64,000 nt of DNA from a virus: IMG/VR virus record IMGVR_UViG_3300042569_001270, positions 1 through 64,000 of that record. The stretch is one strand, 5' to 3'. Below the pieces are notes generated by a model. It was not told the origin of the DNA and did no database searches. It saw only the letters and a program-made list of their open reading frames with translations. Positions 37,277 to 47,312 of the stretch are shown in pieces. A program made the translations under genes and the position numbers. Numbering within the stretch: the first letter of the stretch is position 1; the number at the start of each line of letters is the position of its first letter.

Positions 37277-39565
37277 ATGAGCATTATTGCTAAAGCCACA
37301 GGTCTTGTCGCTCAGACGGCTCCTTCCGCCCAGCAGGCCTTCTCGGGAGGACTGAACTACGGCTTCTCTGTCTACAACGGGTCTACTGATGCAGGCTCCT
37401 TCACACTGCCCGTACCTCCGCAGGAGATCATCGTAGACGAGCCTCTTGCTACGTCTCTCGTCCCTACGATTGGGGCGTCGAAGTTCGTCGAGCGTCGGGG
37501 CAGCATCTTCAAGACTCTGTCAGTCTCCGGCACTTTTGGTAGTCAGCTTGGTCTGTTTCCTGAGAACTTGGACGAGAACAACACTCGCGTCAGCTCTTAT
37601 GATAAAGACGGCAACTTTGTACTTGTTCCTCCTTCTGGTGTAAAGGACGACGTTAGCCTTCGCGCTGATGACGCGGATTCAAACAGGCGCACTATCACCA
37701 CGTTCAACTCTGCCCGCGCTATCGTCGTTGACTACGGTAAGACCGCTTACGCAAAGTTTATGGAACTGCGTAACTTCTTCCGTTCTTACGGCTCTCATTT
37801 TAACAAAGCAGGTTCGCACACTGGGTACTACATGGTGTGGACCAACAACAAAGACGGAGACAGCTTTGTAGTTGAGCCTCTCAGCTTCAAGGTGTCCCGC
37901 GTCAAGGCTCACCTGTACAGGTATCAGGTTGATCTTCGTGTTATTGGTAACTACGACGCTATTAATTATCCAGCTGACACGACAGAGAAGACCGTTATTA
38001 CTAAAGCCAAGGAGGTTCTGACCTCCGTCACTGCGCTACAGGCTCTCGCCGCCCCCAAGAAGCCGGGCGACTACTCCCCACCGACAGCCAGTCCATTTCA
38101 GCAGGCGCTGGCCTTGGCTACAGGTCCTGCGACCAAGATGGCGAACGGTGCGACACAGGTGCAGGCCAACGTCCAGAGCTACGCAGGCAACGCTGTGCTG
38201 GTCGCTGGCGTCGTAAACGCGTACCTCAACTCGGTAGCCCGACTGATGTCAGCTGTGTTTGGTTCTTTTGATAACCTTGCTAACACCGGACAGGCGTTTG
38301 TCGGGTTGCTTAGGACCACGGGTTCACTGGCCCAGTCGGCGGTCAATCAGGCCACGCTTCTCAACAGCAACATTCTGGCGTTCAAGGACACTGGAAAGCA
38401 GATTAAAGACGCTTTCAACATCGACACTTCGGCACTGAAGGGCTTTTGGGGAGACGAGCCTTCCTACAGCAACGCTTCGAGCGAGACGAATAACGAGACG
38501 GTGAGCCAAGGAGCAGCCCTCACCGGCACCTCCACCGTGTCGACGAGCTACGACTCTGCTGGTAACCCCACGAGGCCCGCCACCGCAGGGGGCAACGAGA
38601 TCGTTGAAACAGGTATCGACTCTTCCGCCGTGACGAGCGTCAGTACCGTCAGCGTCCTGCCCGACGAAACGGGGGACCGTTTTGCCGCCCGCACTGTCGG
38701 CAACCCTGCACTGTGGCCGTTCCTTGCCGCGTTTAACAACCTCAAGCCGCCGTACTTTAGCAACGGGCTGGACCGTCTTCCCAACACCGTTCGTCCCGGT
38801 GACACACTTTTGATCCCTGTGTTTGGCGGAGCGCCCTCTCCGACAAACACGATCTCGGCAGGCGACATTCCGAACTTCTCGGAGTTCTCTGTCACCGTGG
38901 GCAGGTACACGGTGCAGGGCGGCAAGGGTTACATCTTCGTGGACGACTATCCGTCGTGGCGGCCTAACCGATGGCTCGGATTCGTTGCAGAGTCCCCCTC
39001 CGGCGAGCGCCGACTCGTGGTTGGCAACACGGAGACGTCTATCATCGTTGCGTCCCCGTTCTCGACGGCTCTTACGCCTCAGGACACCATCGTCATTCGC
39101 TCGTACACGGCTGTCGCGCGGCAGGCACAGGCTTTCCAGAAGTCCTCGGCCATTCGGTCCCTTGGGCGTGATCTGCAGATTCAGTCCGTGGGTGCGGGCG
39201 TCAGCAGTCGCGAAGAGCGCACGTTTGATCTTGTTGTTGGCTCGGGCGATGTCTCCACCGTTCAGGCGGAAGCAAACTTCGTGCAGGCAATAGGGATCAA
39301 ACTTAGGACACAGATGGGCGATCTTCCTGCACACATGGCTGGGGATGCCGTGTTTGGTCTTCCGTCACTCATCGGTTTGCCAGTCGATGCCAACTTGCTG
39401 TTCGCCTACACGACGCGCCTCAGGACCCAGTTCCTGCGTGACCCACGGGTTGTCGCTGTTCGGAACGTCAGCGTGGTGGTAGATCGTGACGTTGCGAAGG
39501 TCGGTTTGGACGTCTTGCCTCGTGGTGGAACTGAGTACCAGAGCTACACGGGCAACATCCTTTAA
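37277..39565 (+). CDS. Baseplate protein with LysM-like and gp25-like domains
   Basis: ATG 37277 follows the spike. The 762-aa protein has an N-terminal tail domain (LPVPPQEIIVDEPLATSL), a middle helical segment, then a LysM-like stretch around residues 470-520 (FAARTVGNPALWPFLAAFNN then RPGDTLLIPVFG), and a C-terminal ~140 residues (GVSSREERTFDLVVGSGD, VQAIGIKLRTQMGDLPAHMA, TTRLRTQFLRDPRVVAVRNV) with the pattern of gp25/gpW-type baseplate wedge proteins. In most contractile tails these are separate genes, so this looks like a fusion of hub-associated LysM protein and wedge. Confidence 0.7.
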   Translation: MSIIAKATGLVAQTAPSAQQAFSGGLNYGFSVYNGSTDAGSFTLPVPPQEIIVDEPLATSLVPTIGASKFVERRGSIFKTLSVSGTFGSQLGLFPENLDENNTRVSSYDKDGNFVLVPPSGVKDDVSLRADDADSNRRTITTFNSARAIVVDYGKTAYAKFMELRNFFRSYGSHFNKAGSHTGYYMVWTNNKDGDSFVVEPLSFKVSRVKAHLYRYQVDLRVIGNYDAINYPADTTEKTVITKAKEVLTSVTALQALAAPKKPGDYSPPTASPFQQALALATGPATKMANGATQVQANVQSYAGNAVLVAGVVNAYLNSVARLMSAVFGSFDNLANTGQAFVGLLRTTGSLAQSAVNQATLLNSNILAFKDTGKQIKDAFNIDTSALKGFWGDEPSYSNASSETNNETVSQGAALTGTSTVSTSYDSAGNPTRPATAGGNEIVETGIDSSAVTSVSTVSVLPDETGDRFAARTVGNPALWPFLAAFNNLKPPYFSNGLDRLPNTVRPGDTLLIPVFGGAPSPTNTISAGDIPNFSEFSVTVGRYTVQGGKGYIFVDDYPSWRPNRWLGFVAESPSGERRLVVGNTETSIIVASPFSTALTPQDTIVIRSYTAVARQAQAFQKSSAIRSLGRDLQIQSVGAGVSSREERTFDLVVGSGDVSTVQAEANFVQAIGIKLRTQMGDLPAHMAGDAVFGLPSLIGLPVDANLLFAYTTRLRTQFLRDPRVVAVRNVSVVVDRDVAKVGLDVLPRGGTEYQSYTGNIL

Positions 39566-39576
39566 CGGAGAAAACG

Positions 39577-41508
39577 ATGCTCACCATCAAGGCTTTTGAT
39601 CAACTTTACGCGGAGATGAAGGACCGGGTGACCTACGCCTCCGGTGGAAAGATCACTGACTTCAACGTGGGCAGTGTGATTCGGTCGCTCCTTGAGGCTG
39701 CAGCCCTCAACGACTTCGAGCTTTACCTCGGCCTCGCACAGCTGAAGCAGTTTAACAACATCAACGCTGTCTTTGGTGACGATCTGGACGAGCGGGCCGT
39801 AGAGTTCAACCTGACTCGACTGCCTCCGACGCCGAGCATCGCTTCTGTCGTGTTCAGCCTGCCCAACACCATCACGGCTGCCTCCACCGTTCTCAGCACG
39901 GCAGTTACGGCTGGAAGCACACCCACGTCACTCGTTGTCGCTTCCACCAGCGGCTTCCCCTCATCGGGCTTCCTCGTGATTGATCGCGGCTATTCCATGC
40001 GTGAGCGCGTTCGCTACACGGGGAAGGCTGCAACCAGCTTCACTCTGGCGACGGATGCCTTCGCTTGGAACGGGAACTCCCCCTCTCCGACGTTCAACCA
40101 CAGCGTAGGTGCAGTCATCAGGAGGAGCACGCTCGACAACGGGGTTGATCTCGTCATCCCCGCTGGTGCCTCTCTCACCGCGCCTCCGACGCTCGCAGAG
40201 CCTGCTGAGGTGCGGTTCTCCACCAACGCCGTTGTCACGATCCTCGACGGTGACACTGCGTCCTCCGCTGTGGCGTGCACTTCGCAAGCTTCGGGTCTGT
40301 CGCAGAACGTGTCTGCAGGCCGCATCAACGTCATCGACTCCACGCCCCTCAACGGCTTGCTTGTTACCAACCCGACTGGGAGCGTCGGTGGTGATGAGGT
40401 TGAGAGCGACATCAAGTTCAAGAGCCGTCTGGCCCTGTTTGCTCAGAGTCGGTACGGCGGCACCGCTTACGCTATTGAGCAAGCGGTTAATAATCTCACC
40501 TACACCGATCCGCTGACCGGCTCTGTCGCCACTTGCAGGCTTGCGCAGCTCGTGGAGTCGTTCAGCCCCGAGTTGTACCCCTCGTATCTGTACGTTCACG
40601 ACGGATCAGACAGCCTCACCTACAAGACCACTGGCTCTGTCACTACCCCTGAAGCGTTGATCTCTAACGCAGCGTCCGGGCAGCGCCGGGGACGGACCAA
40701 GAACCGGCCTTTGCTGTCAGGCTCTCTCGCATCGCCCTCGCTCCGTTTGATGCTTGCTGTGGACCGCACCGAGCCTGCGTCGAAGCGAGGCTTTGGTAGC
40801 GGTGTCGTCAGCGGGCGTGTTCTCACCGACGGGTCGAAAAGCTGGACGACTAGCTTCGTGGGCTACAAGCTTGTTGATCGGAGCAACAACTTCTTCGACA
40901 TCGTGGCAAGCAACAGCAACTCCGTGACGGTGGACAGTTCGACCGTGCTGACGCCTTCCAGCGGGCCGTATGCGCTTATTAATCCGGCTGGTGCTCCTGT
41001 GGCGTTTGGCGACTACGTTGCAAACTACTCAAGCGGTGAGATTGAACTCGTCTCCTCACTGGCGCTGCAGGCTGGTGAGTGGCTTGTGGCAATCGCTGAT
41101 CCCGCTGTGAGCGGAAGCGCGTCCTACACCTACTACACGGGATTGATCGCTGAAGTTCAGGCAGTTCTGAATGGGAAGAGCGACGATCCTGAGAACTACC
41201 CCGGTGTGAAGTCCTTCGGGTGCGCTGTGTACGCCAGAGAGCCAACCCTCTCGTTCGTAAACGTCGTGGTCTCGACGACCACGGGGGAGGGCGTGCTTGA
41301 GACACAGGAGCAGCAGAACCGAGTTGCCGCCGCCGTTCGCCAGTATTTTGGGGAGTTGGCCATCGGTGGAAGTTTGATCTACGCTGAGCTTCTGGCTCGT
41401 TGTCAGCAGGTCTCAGGGGTCTACGACACGCAGGTTGTCAGCCCGTCGGCAAACGTGCAGGCTCTTCCGGGCCAGCTGCTTCGGCTTGGAACCCTCACGA
41501 TCCAGTAA
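39577..41508 (+). CDS. Baseplate wedge protein (gpJ-like)
   Basis: ATG 39577 follows GGAG. The 643-aa protein opens with FDQLYAEMKDRVTYASGGKI then FNVGSVIRSLLEAAALNDFE, the signature start of gpJ/gp6-like wedges, and ends with an oligomerisation helix and YAELLARCQQVSGVYDTQVV. The middle has Ser/Thr-rich beta domains, one of them containing SYTYYTGLIAEVQAVLNG. It forms the baseplate ring together with the gp25-like neighbour. Confidence 0.8.
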   Translation: MLTIKAFDQLYAEMKDRVTYASGGKITDFNVGSVIRSLLEAAALNDFELYLGLAQLKQFNNINAVFGDDLDERAVEFNLTRLPPTPSIASVVFSLPNTITAASTVLSTAVTAGSTPTSLVVASTSGFPSSGFLVIDRGYSMRERVRYTGKAATSFTLATDAFAWNGNSPSPTFNHSVGAVIRRSTLDNGVDLVIPAGASLTAPPTLAEPAEVRFSTNAVVTILDGDTASSAVACTSQASGLSQNVSAGRINVIDSTPLNGLLVTNPTGSVGGDEVESDIKFKSRLALFAQSRYGGTAYAIEQAVNNLTYTDPLTGSVATCRLAQLVESFSPELYPSYLYVHDGSDSLTYKTTGSVTTPEALISNAASGQRRGRTKNRPLLSGSLASPSLRLMLAVDRTEPASKRGFGSGVVSGRVLTDGSKSWTTSFVGYKLVDRSNNFFDIVASNSNSVTVDSSTVLTPSSGPYALINPAGAPVAFGDYVANYSSGEIELVSSLALQAGEWLVAIADPAVSGSASYTYYTGLIAEVQAVLNGKSDDPENYPGVKSFGCAVYAREPTLSFVNVVVSTTTGEGVLETQEQQNRVAAAVRQYFGELAIGGSLIYAELLARCQQVSGVYDTQVVSPSANVQALPGQLLRLGTLTIQ

Positions 41509-41517
41509 GGAGCGTCC

Positions 41518-42183
41518 ATGCGGTCGCGCTACGGGAAAGTCCCCTACGGTCTTGGTCCCTACGGAAGAGAGGTGGTCATCGCCTCCATCTCTTCCGTCGT
41601 GCCCGTGTCGCCTCCGAGCGGCGGGACCGGCGTTCCCCGTCGCCCCCGCTTCGTCGTTGTCGTGCTGCCTCCAGACGGTGCTGCCTTTGACCTGACGCGA
41701 TTCTCCCTGTCTGCCGGAGGCTTGAGCCTCGTGGTCGCGGGTGTGCCCGCTGTGGGTTGGACGATTCGTGTTATTAAGGTCGGTACCGCCTATCGCGTGA
41801 TCGTGGAAGTTTCAGACTACGCGACAGCCGCCTACCTGCCCGCTTCTGCTCTGGTCTCGGCGCAGGCGGCCTACAACGGTGTTACGGCAAACTGGGCGTT
41901 CACAACCGTAGCACCGTTCTTGTTTACTAAGATTGAAGCCATCGCAGACTCGCTGGTCCGGGTCTGGTTCAACCGGCCTCCTGCGGACAACAACGTCACT
42001 CGTAATCCGAGCAGTCACAGCTTCGTGGCTCGCGGTAACGCCTCACCGGTCAGCGCCCGAGCGGTACGCTACAACGCTGGTGATCTTTTTATTCTCCTCC
42101 CTCTGGCACGCTCGATCCAGAAGACCGGCCTCTACACGTTCAAGACAGCACTCACGGACGTCAACGGCGAGAGCGTGGAGTAG
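41518..42183 (+). CDS. Baseplate/tail protein, 221 aa
   Basis: ATG 41518 follows AAGGAG. It starts with RYGKVPYGLGPYG, a Tyr/Gly-rich peptide seen at the start of various phage tail proteins, and the rest is beta-rich with two Ig-like halves. Its place between gpJ-like and gpI-like genes indicates a baseplate component. No enzymatic motif. Confidence 0.5.
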   Translation: MRSRYGKVPYGLGPYGREVVIASISSVVPVSPPSGGTGVPRRPRFVVVVLPPDGAAFDLTRFSLSAGGLSLVVAGVPAVGWTIRVIKVGTAYRVIVEVSDYATAAYLPASALVSAQAAYNGVTANWAFTTVAPFLFTKIEAIADSLVRVWFNRPPADNNVTRNPSSHSFVARGNASPVSARAVRYNAGDLFILLPLARSIQKTGLYTFKTALTDVNGESVE

Positions 42184-42186
42184 CCA

Positions 42187-43170
42187 ATGCCCGATACCCT
42201 TCCACTCGTAGCCCAGTTCGGTACGCACTATCAGACAGAAAAAATTATCAACAACTGTCCCAGCTGGTGGGACACCACCCCCGGCGGCGGAGAGGATTCC
42301 CCCGGATCAAACTTTTACGCTCTTCTCTCTGCGGTAGGTGAGTCTGACTGGGGCGTAGGAGGCTTCGAGCCGAGGGCCATCGTCGACACGGGTCTGGCGA
42401 CCTCTGTGGCAGCCAACACGCTGAACGACACCAGCAAGTCGTGGGACGGCAACAAGTTCGTCGGCATGTGGCTGGAGGACATGTACACGCTGGGTCACAC
42501 GAAGCGCGTGAAGTACCGCATCACTGCCAACACCGCGACGTCCCTGACCATCCAGACAACGACAGCCGCCGACGGCACGGTCATCACGACGCCCCTCAAG
42601 GGCGCATACCGGATCATCACTGACAACTCCGCGATGTCCGACTTGCGGGCCGACATCTTCTTGCGGACGGCTGAGTATCTTGATCTCGACAACAAGGGGT
42701 TCAACGTCGCTGTGACCCGGCCCTCGACGGGTATGAGCGACACGTTGTACCGAAAGTTGATCCCTCTGCTGTCTTGGGGCCAGAAGCTTCTCAGACCCAG
42801 CATCGAGAACGTCCTCGCCGTGCTCTTCGGTACCGCTAAGGGTGATGGGTGGGACTGCTTTGAGATTCGCAACCGTGAGATTGTTATCGACATTTACACG
42901 ACAAGTGTCGGCCTTCCGAACGGTCTCGCGTTCTACATGCGAAGCTCAGTGTCTGTCGCAGGTACCACCAATCCGGTGACCAGCTACCTCGTGTCCGACG
43001 TGTACCAGCGGACGGTTCCAGATGGGCTTACTGCTCGCGGGGCGTTCTTGGCTGGAAAGCTCGTTCTTAATAACGGTGACGTCATTGACGAACGACTGAT
43101 CCAACTGATACTCAGGCGGTACTGCCGCGCAGCCGGAGTGGCCGTTAAGGTCAACTTCTTGGGAGCCTAA
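42187..43170 (+). CDS. Baseplate wedge protein (gpI-like)
   Basis: ATG 42187 lies three bases after the preceding stop. The 327-aa protein ends in a region (YLVSDVYQRTVPDGLTARGA, DVIDERLIQLILRRYCRAAG) and contains a RKLIPLLSWGQKLLRPSIEN helix. By order (J, then I, then fibres) it is a gpI-like candidate that links fibres to the wedge. Assigned by position, not by clear similarity. Confidence 0.45.
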   Translation: MPDTLPLVAQFGTHYQTEKIINNCPSWWDTTPGGGEDSPGSNFYALLSAVGESDWGVGGFEPRAIVDTGLATSVAANTLNDTSKSWDGNKFVGMWLEDMYTLGHTKRVKYRITANTATSLTIQTTTAADGTVITTPLKGAYRIITDNSAMSDLRADIFLRTAEYLDLDNKGFNVAVTRPSTGMSDTLYRKLIPLLSWGQKLLRPSIENVLAVLFGTAKGDGWDCFEIRNREIVIDIYTTSVGLPNGLAFYMRSSVSVAGTTNPVTSYLVSDVYQRTVPDGLTARGAFLAGKLVLNNGDVIDERLIQLILRRYCRAAGVAVKVNFLGA

Positions 43171-44766
43171 ATGTCCACCTCACAGCTCAAGTTCCCCTTC
43201 GTCTCGGTGAATCTCCAGCGCTGGGATGCCGCAGATCAGGCTCTCCTGACCGACTACACCTCCGCACTGGTGCGTGAGTGCTTGAAGGACGTGGTCGTCG
43301 GGGACGCTCTCGGGAGGGTCTTCAAGGGCTTTCAGCCGGTGGTGAACGTTCCGAACAAGACGGTCACGTTCTCGGGCGAAGGCGTGGCCGTGGACAAGGA
43401 CGGCAACCTGCTGGTTGCCATCTCGTCGTTCAACACCGTGCTGTCCCTCACTGGGCTGGCTGCCACGAAGCAGTTTTACGTCTTCGCGTACGCCAAGCCC
43501 GTGATCGACACTGTGAACAAGGCTGACCGAAAGATTTGGAACACGAGCACTACTTCTGAGAGTCAGGCGTCTGTTCCTGTCTTCAAGGACTCTGTTATTA
43601 ACGTTGTTGTAAGCGACGCCTACACAATCGCCCCCAACAACGTCAGTGGTTGCCCTGTCAGCTACGTTGATCCGCTCGACGGCAACACCTACACGACGCT
43701 GCCGCTGGCTTCCTTCAACACGGACGGCTCCGCAGGGATCGTTGACTTTAGGGACATTCGCAAGATGTACGCCGTGGACGGCAACGTCGAGGCGGGCGTC
43801 ACTGGGTTGCTGACTGAGCTTCCCCATGATTTTACTAATACCGACAAGACGCTTGGCATCAGGACGGTGCGGGACTTCTTCAAGGCCATCGTCAGCCGAG
43901 TGAAGGACATCGTCGGCAAGCCGAACTGGTACGACGCCCCTGATCCCATCAGCCTGTCTTCTATCTACGGACAGATTGGACCCTTTGGGTCAGGCGTCAA
44001 CCGAGTCCCTTTTGTCAGCAGCACTGCCAGCCTTCCTGCTACTCCCAACAACCGTGATATTGTCTGGTACACGACCTACAGAAGCCTGTACGTCTATGAC
44101 TCGTCCTCCACTCAGGGGCCTGATACGGGGGGCTGGTCACAGACCCGACGAGTCCTCAAGCGCGATGCCCTCTTGGACACCGATCCGGGTAGGTGGTTCC
44201 TGCTGGGATCGGGGTACGGTCTGCTCAAGGCTGTTAATGGCGTTGCCACGCTTGACGCCAACGCTCTGCTTGAGCAGGACGTTAGGCCCAACTCGATAGG
44301 GTCAAACAAGCTTATTAAAGGTGCGTACTTCGTTACTGGAGTAGTTAGGATCACTCGAACCGGTATTTCTTCCTACACCGCTGAGGTTATTTATAACACT
44401 GACCATCCTAGCAATATGGCTGCTACCGTAACTGTTTCTGGGCAGGGCTTTAGTAAGGTGGCCGTAACTTGGGACGACACCTCTACAGAAGCGAAGTACG
44501 GTCGCATTTTGCGTAATCTTCAAGTATCGGACATGTACTTAGAGACCGACGCTGCAAACCACCTGTTTGAGGGGGCCAGAAGGCTCGTTCCTTACGCTGA
44601 TACTGGTGATGCAGCCTCTAAACTCGGCCAGTTCTCAGACTTTAGTAAGGGTTTTTCCGTTCAGCTTTATGACTACCCTAACGGTGTCCCCACTGCTCTT
44701 GTCACTGGCACCCCTTACGGTCCTCAGGCGTGGTTTACATTCAGCGTTTTCTCGATGTCAGCCTAG
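43171..44766 (+). CDS. Fibre-like or baseplate-attached protein, 531 aa
   Basis: ATG 43171 begins directly after the preceding stop. The N-terminal ~220 residues look like a baseplate-binding module (LKFPFVSVNLQRWDAADQAL, VVVGDALGRVFKGFQPVV), then a helix (RTVRDFFKAIVSRVKDIVG), then Ser/Thr-rich beta segments. First of a run of fibre-like genes. No receptor-binding domain recognised. Confidence 0.5.
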   Translation: MSTSQLKFPFVSVNLQRWDAADQALLTDYTSALVRECLKDVVVGDALGRVFKGFQPVVNVPNKTVTFSGEGVAVDKDGNLLVAISSFNTVLSLTGLAATKQFYVFAYAKPVIDTVNKADRKIWNTSTTSESQASVPVFKDSVINVVVSDAYTIAPNNVSGCPVSYVDPLDGNTYTTLPLASFNTDGSAGIVDFRDIRKMYAVDGNVEAGVTGLLTELPHDFTNTDKTLGIRTVRDFFKAIVSRVKDIVGKPNWYDAPDPISLSSIYGQIGPFGSGVNRVPFVSSTASLPATPNNRDIVWYTTYRSLYVYDSSSTQGPDTGGWSQTRRVLKRDALLDTDPGRWFLLGSGYGLLKAVNGVATLDANALLEQDVRPNSIGSNKLIKGAYFVTGVVRITRTGISSYTAEVIYNTDHPSNMAATVTVSGQGFSKVAVTWDDTSTEAKYGRILRNLQVSDMYLETDAANHLFEGARRLVPYADTGDAASKLGQFSDFSKGFSVQLYDYPNGVPTALVTGTPYGPQAWFTFSVFSMSA

Positions 44767-44784
44767 CAGTCGAAGAGGTGATCA

Positions 44785-45927
44785 ATGTCCGCTAACACCG
44801 TGACCGTGAACCAGAACGACGTCTCGCAGGTGCCCCTCGGTGCCAGTGTGCAGATGGTGCACAACCAGTCTGCCACCACCCGCGAGTGGATGATCCTCTC
44901 TGTTCCCGTGGACGCGCCTCAGCCCACGCTGACGGTCTCCACGACGACGCAGCAGGACGACACGGCGACGTTCGTGGCCGCACGAGAGGGCAGTTACCTG
45001 CTCAAGCTGACCGTGGACTTCGGTCTTTCGACCCAGTTCATCGGTACGCTCGCAGTGAGCGTTCGTGAGGCTGAGACGGGCGACCGGCTGCCTGCTGTCG
45101 GTGAGACGCTTGAGAACGCCGACTGGGCGCACAGCGCCGTTGATCGCGTTCTTCGTCGGGTCACCCGTCACTCGGACAACGGGACTGTCTTTGGTGTTGT
45201 GCCACCCGACCTTGAGCTTGGCTCTGTGGTCTACGCCTACAGCACGACCACGATTGGTGATGACAACCGTGTCGTGCCGTTCTTCCTGCAGGCGTTCCCT
45301 ACCAGCCTCTTCAACATGGCCTACGTCTCTGGCTTCCTCGGGGTCTACGAATCCGCCTCCGGTGTGGGCGCACGCATCCGTCACACGGGGCTTGTTCGTG
45401 GCGTCGTGGACAGCAGCCAGCCTGCACGACAGACGAAGGTTTACCTCGGCAACGATGGCAAGCCCTCGCTGACCGCCGGTACCATCGAGAGGATCATCGG
45501 CTACGTCGTGGGGAGCACCTCGACGACCTTCGACTTCATGCTGGCGACATCCACCGCCCAGAGGCCTGCGTCGAGCGGTAACGCCTACGACGTTATGAGC
45601 TTTCACAACGGCTTCGTGGGTGCTGGTCAGATTATCATGGATTTCAAGGCCGTCAGGGCGTTCACGCTCTCTGACGTTATGAGCGAGCACAAGATGTACG
45701 CGCTCACCAACGCGCAGCAGGAGGCGGTGTTTACGCTGACGCGCAACGGTAACGTCATCTTGATTATGACTTTTGCAGCAAGCTCTGGCATCCCGACTTT
45801 CAGCCGCCCATCAGGCAACCCTTCTCTTACGATCAATGCAAACGACCTCGTGCGACTGACCGGTCCAGCTGTCGCAGACGTCGGTCTGAGCTTCCTGCGC
45901 TGGTCCTTCAAGGGCGCTACCGTATGA
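44785..45927 (+). CDS. Tail fibre protein with C-terminal jelly-roll-like receptor domain (cassette copy 1)
   Basis: ATG 44785 follows GAGGTG. The 380-aa protein has N-terminal beta domains. From about residue 270 it carries a domain also found in many phage fibres: YDVMSFHNGFVGAGQ, RAFTLSD, EAVFTLTRNGNVILIM, then a loop, LTINANDLVRLTGP and VGLSFLRWSFKG at the end. The same domain closes the 1127-aa fibre at 49154. The next gene overlaps it by 4 bases, so the cassette is co-translated. Confidence 0.7.
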   Translation: MSANTVTVNQNDVSQVPLGASVQMVHNQSATTREWMILSVPVDAPQPTLTVSTTTQQDDTATFVAAREGSYLLKLTVDFGLSTQFIGTLAVSVREAETGDRLPAVGETLENADWAHSAVDRVLRRVTRHSDNGTVFGVVPPDLELGSVVYAYSTTTIGDDNRVVPFFLQAFPTSLFNMAYVSGFLGVYESASGVGARIRHTGLVRGVVDSSQPARQTKVYLGNDGKPSLTAGTIERIIGYVVGSTSTTFDFMLATSTAQRPASSGNAYDVMSFHNGFVGAGQIIMDFKAVRAFTLSDVMSEHKMYALTNAQQEAVFTLTRNGNVILIMTFAASSGIPTFSRPSGNPSLTINANDLVRLTGPAVADVGLSFLRWSFKGATV

Positions 45928-46196
45928 GTACGCTCATCTTCATAACCCCAAGCGAAAGCGAGGGGCCTGCGTCTCCCGCGTACTTGATCATGCACGGGAG
46001 TGTAGACTTCCTCGGAAGCTCTCTCGACCTACGCAACAACCCCGAGTTCTTCTTACCGGGTACCTACGCGCTGTTCGACGTTGCTGACTGCACCAGCGTT
46101 ACTAACGAAGCGTCACTGGTTGTCACGCCTCACCCACCGCGTACGGCAGGGGTGCCGTTCCGCGTTGGTAATCTTATTTGTGTGACGCTGACTTGA
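45924..46196 (+). CDS. Small fibre-associated protein, 90 aa (cassette copy 1)
   Basis: ATG 45924 overlaps the preceding stop (ATGA). It is paralogous to the 93-aa protein at 52538: both have G-S/T-VDF, xSSxx-DL, G-x-Y, a Cys-Thr pair followed by Asn, and end near ICV. Both sit between a fibre and a beta-rich protein. Beta-rich; could cap or trimerise the fibre. Function not known. Confidence 0.6.
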   Translation: MSTLIFITPSESEGPASPAYLIMHGSVDFLGSSLDLRNNPEFFLPGTYALFDVADCTSVTNEASLVVTPHPPRTAGVPFRVGNLICVTLT

Positions 46197-46204
46197 GGTG
46201 ATCC

Positions 46205-47311
46205 ATGACTGCCTTCTTGTGGAACGGTCCAAATCCCGACATCTTTTGGCCCGGAACACTCAACTGGAACGAGCCTCGCAACTGGAACCGCCAAGACCCG
46301 TTGAATCCTCCGAGCGGAGGGTTGCGTTTCCCAACCAACGGTGACGACGCAGCGTTCGAGTTTGCACCTCCCGGCACCGTCACCGGCAGCATCGCTTTTC
46401 AGAATCTCAACGCGGGCGTACCGTCGGGCGGCAGTGGCTTTGAGGTAAAGCTGTCGGGGGTTAACTGCATTGACGGCTACATCGGTCCTAGTGTTGGTAC
46501 CGAGATTGATATTGTAGATGGTCGAGGTCAACTCACCGCCTTTATGCAGGGCGGCAGCGTTGGATCATCGGGACTGATTCAGGGTTGTATTCTTACAGTT
46601 AAAAACGCTCCTCCTCTTGATACAGGGCTAGGGGGCAACATCTTTCAAAATTTTGATGACGTAGTTTTTAAGCTTATTAATCCAGGTGGGTTTGTCGAGA
46701 TTTTTGGTAACGTTACTGGGTTCTCCCCCCTGCAAGTTGGCCTACGAACATCAGCCTTCAGCAACGGCAGGAACGCAGAGCTTGACGTGTGGGGCGGCGG
46801 ATCATTTACGGGAGGAGTCACTTCCGAGTTTTATTACGGTCTTGTTGATGATCTGCCGTCACTCAACCTCAAGAGCAACGCTGCAGCGGGTGCTGCCGGT
46901 CAACCAATTAAACTTCGTGGCGGTAAAGTCACCTTCGCTGCCAACGGCGGCTACACCACTGCGTGGGCGGGTCACCCGTTAGTCCTCGACGTTGGGGGGT
47001 ACATTGGTCCCGGCCCCACTGCTGGTCAGTACGGCGTCCCTCTGGCTGCCTACCTGCCCGACATCAGGTTTACTAACGTCCGCAACTCAGGGGCGACGTG
47101 GCACTTGAACTGTTTTGCTGCTGTTGAGCAGCTGTGCGGTACGGGCAACTTGACCAACGGGTTCGTGGGGCGTAACGACCAGATCAGCGTGAAGCCAACG
47201 GGGGCACTGGTTGCCCTCAAGCGAGGGCAGCACTTCCACGGAACGCTGTCGTTCGACGGCACTGGAGGCAAGTTCATCTTCCCCAACCCCGCGCTTCCGT
47301 ACATGCCGTAG
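46205..47311 (+). CDS. Beta-helix-type fibre protein, 368 aa (cassette copy 1)
   Basis: ATG 46205 follows GAGGTG. The N-terminus (AFLWNGPNPDIFWPGTLNWN, EPRNWNR) and a GD-x-A-x-F step are typical of proteins that begin with W..NW repeats before a solenoid; the body is Gly/Asn-rich with repeated short strands (FEVKLSGVNCIDGYIGP, IDIVDGRGQLTAFMQGGS), as in parallel beta-helices. It shares its start pattern and neighbours with the 319-aa protein at 52816. Probably a receptor-binding or host-surface protein. Confidence 0.55.
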   Translation: MTAFLWNGPNPDIFWPGTLNWNEPRNWNRQDPLNPPSGGLRFPTNGDDAAFEFAPPGTVTGSIAFQNLNAGVPSGGSGFEVKLSGVNCIDGYIGPSVGTEIDIVDGRGQLTAFMQGGSVGSSGLIQGCILTVKNAPPLDTGLGGNIFQNFDDVVFKLINPGGFVEIFGNVTGFSPLQVGLRTSAFSNGRNAELDVWGGGSFTGGVTSEFYYGLVDDLPSLNLKSNAAAGAAGQPIKLRGGKVTFAANGGYTTAWAGHPLVLDVGGYIGPGPTAGQYGVPLAAYLPDIRFTNVRNSGATWHLNCFAAVEQLCGTGNLTNGFVGRNDQISVKPTGALVALKRGQHFHGTLSFDGTGGKFIFPNPALPYMP

Positions 47312-47312
47312 T

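Noticed and set aside
38324-39334. 336-aa minus-strand ORF opposite the baseplate LysM/gp25-like gene
   Set aside because: Shadow translation rich in Arg and Gly; no domain, no start signal.
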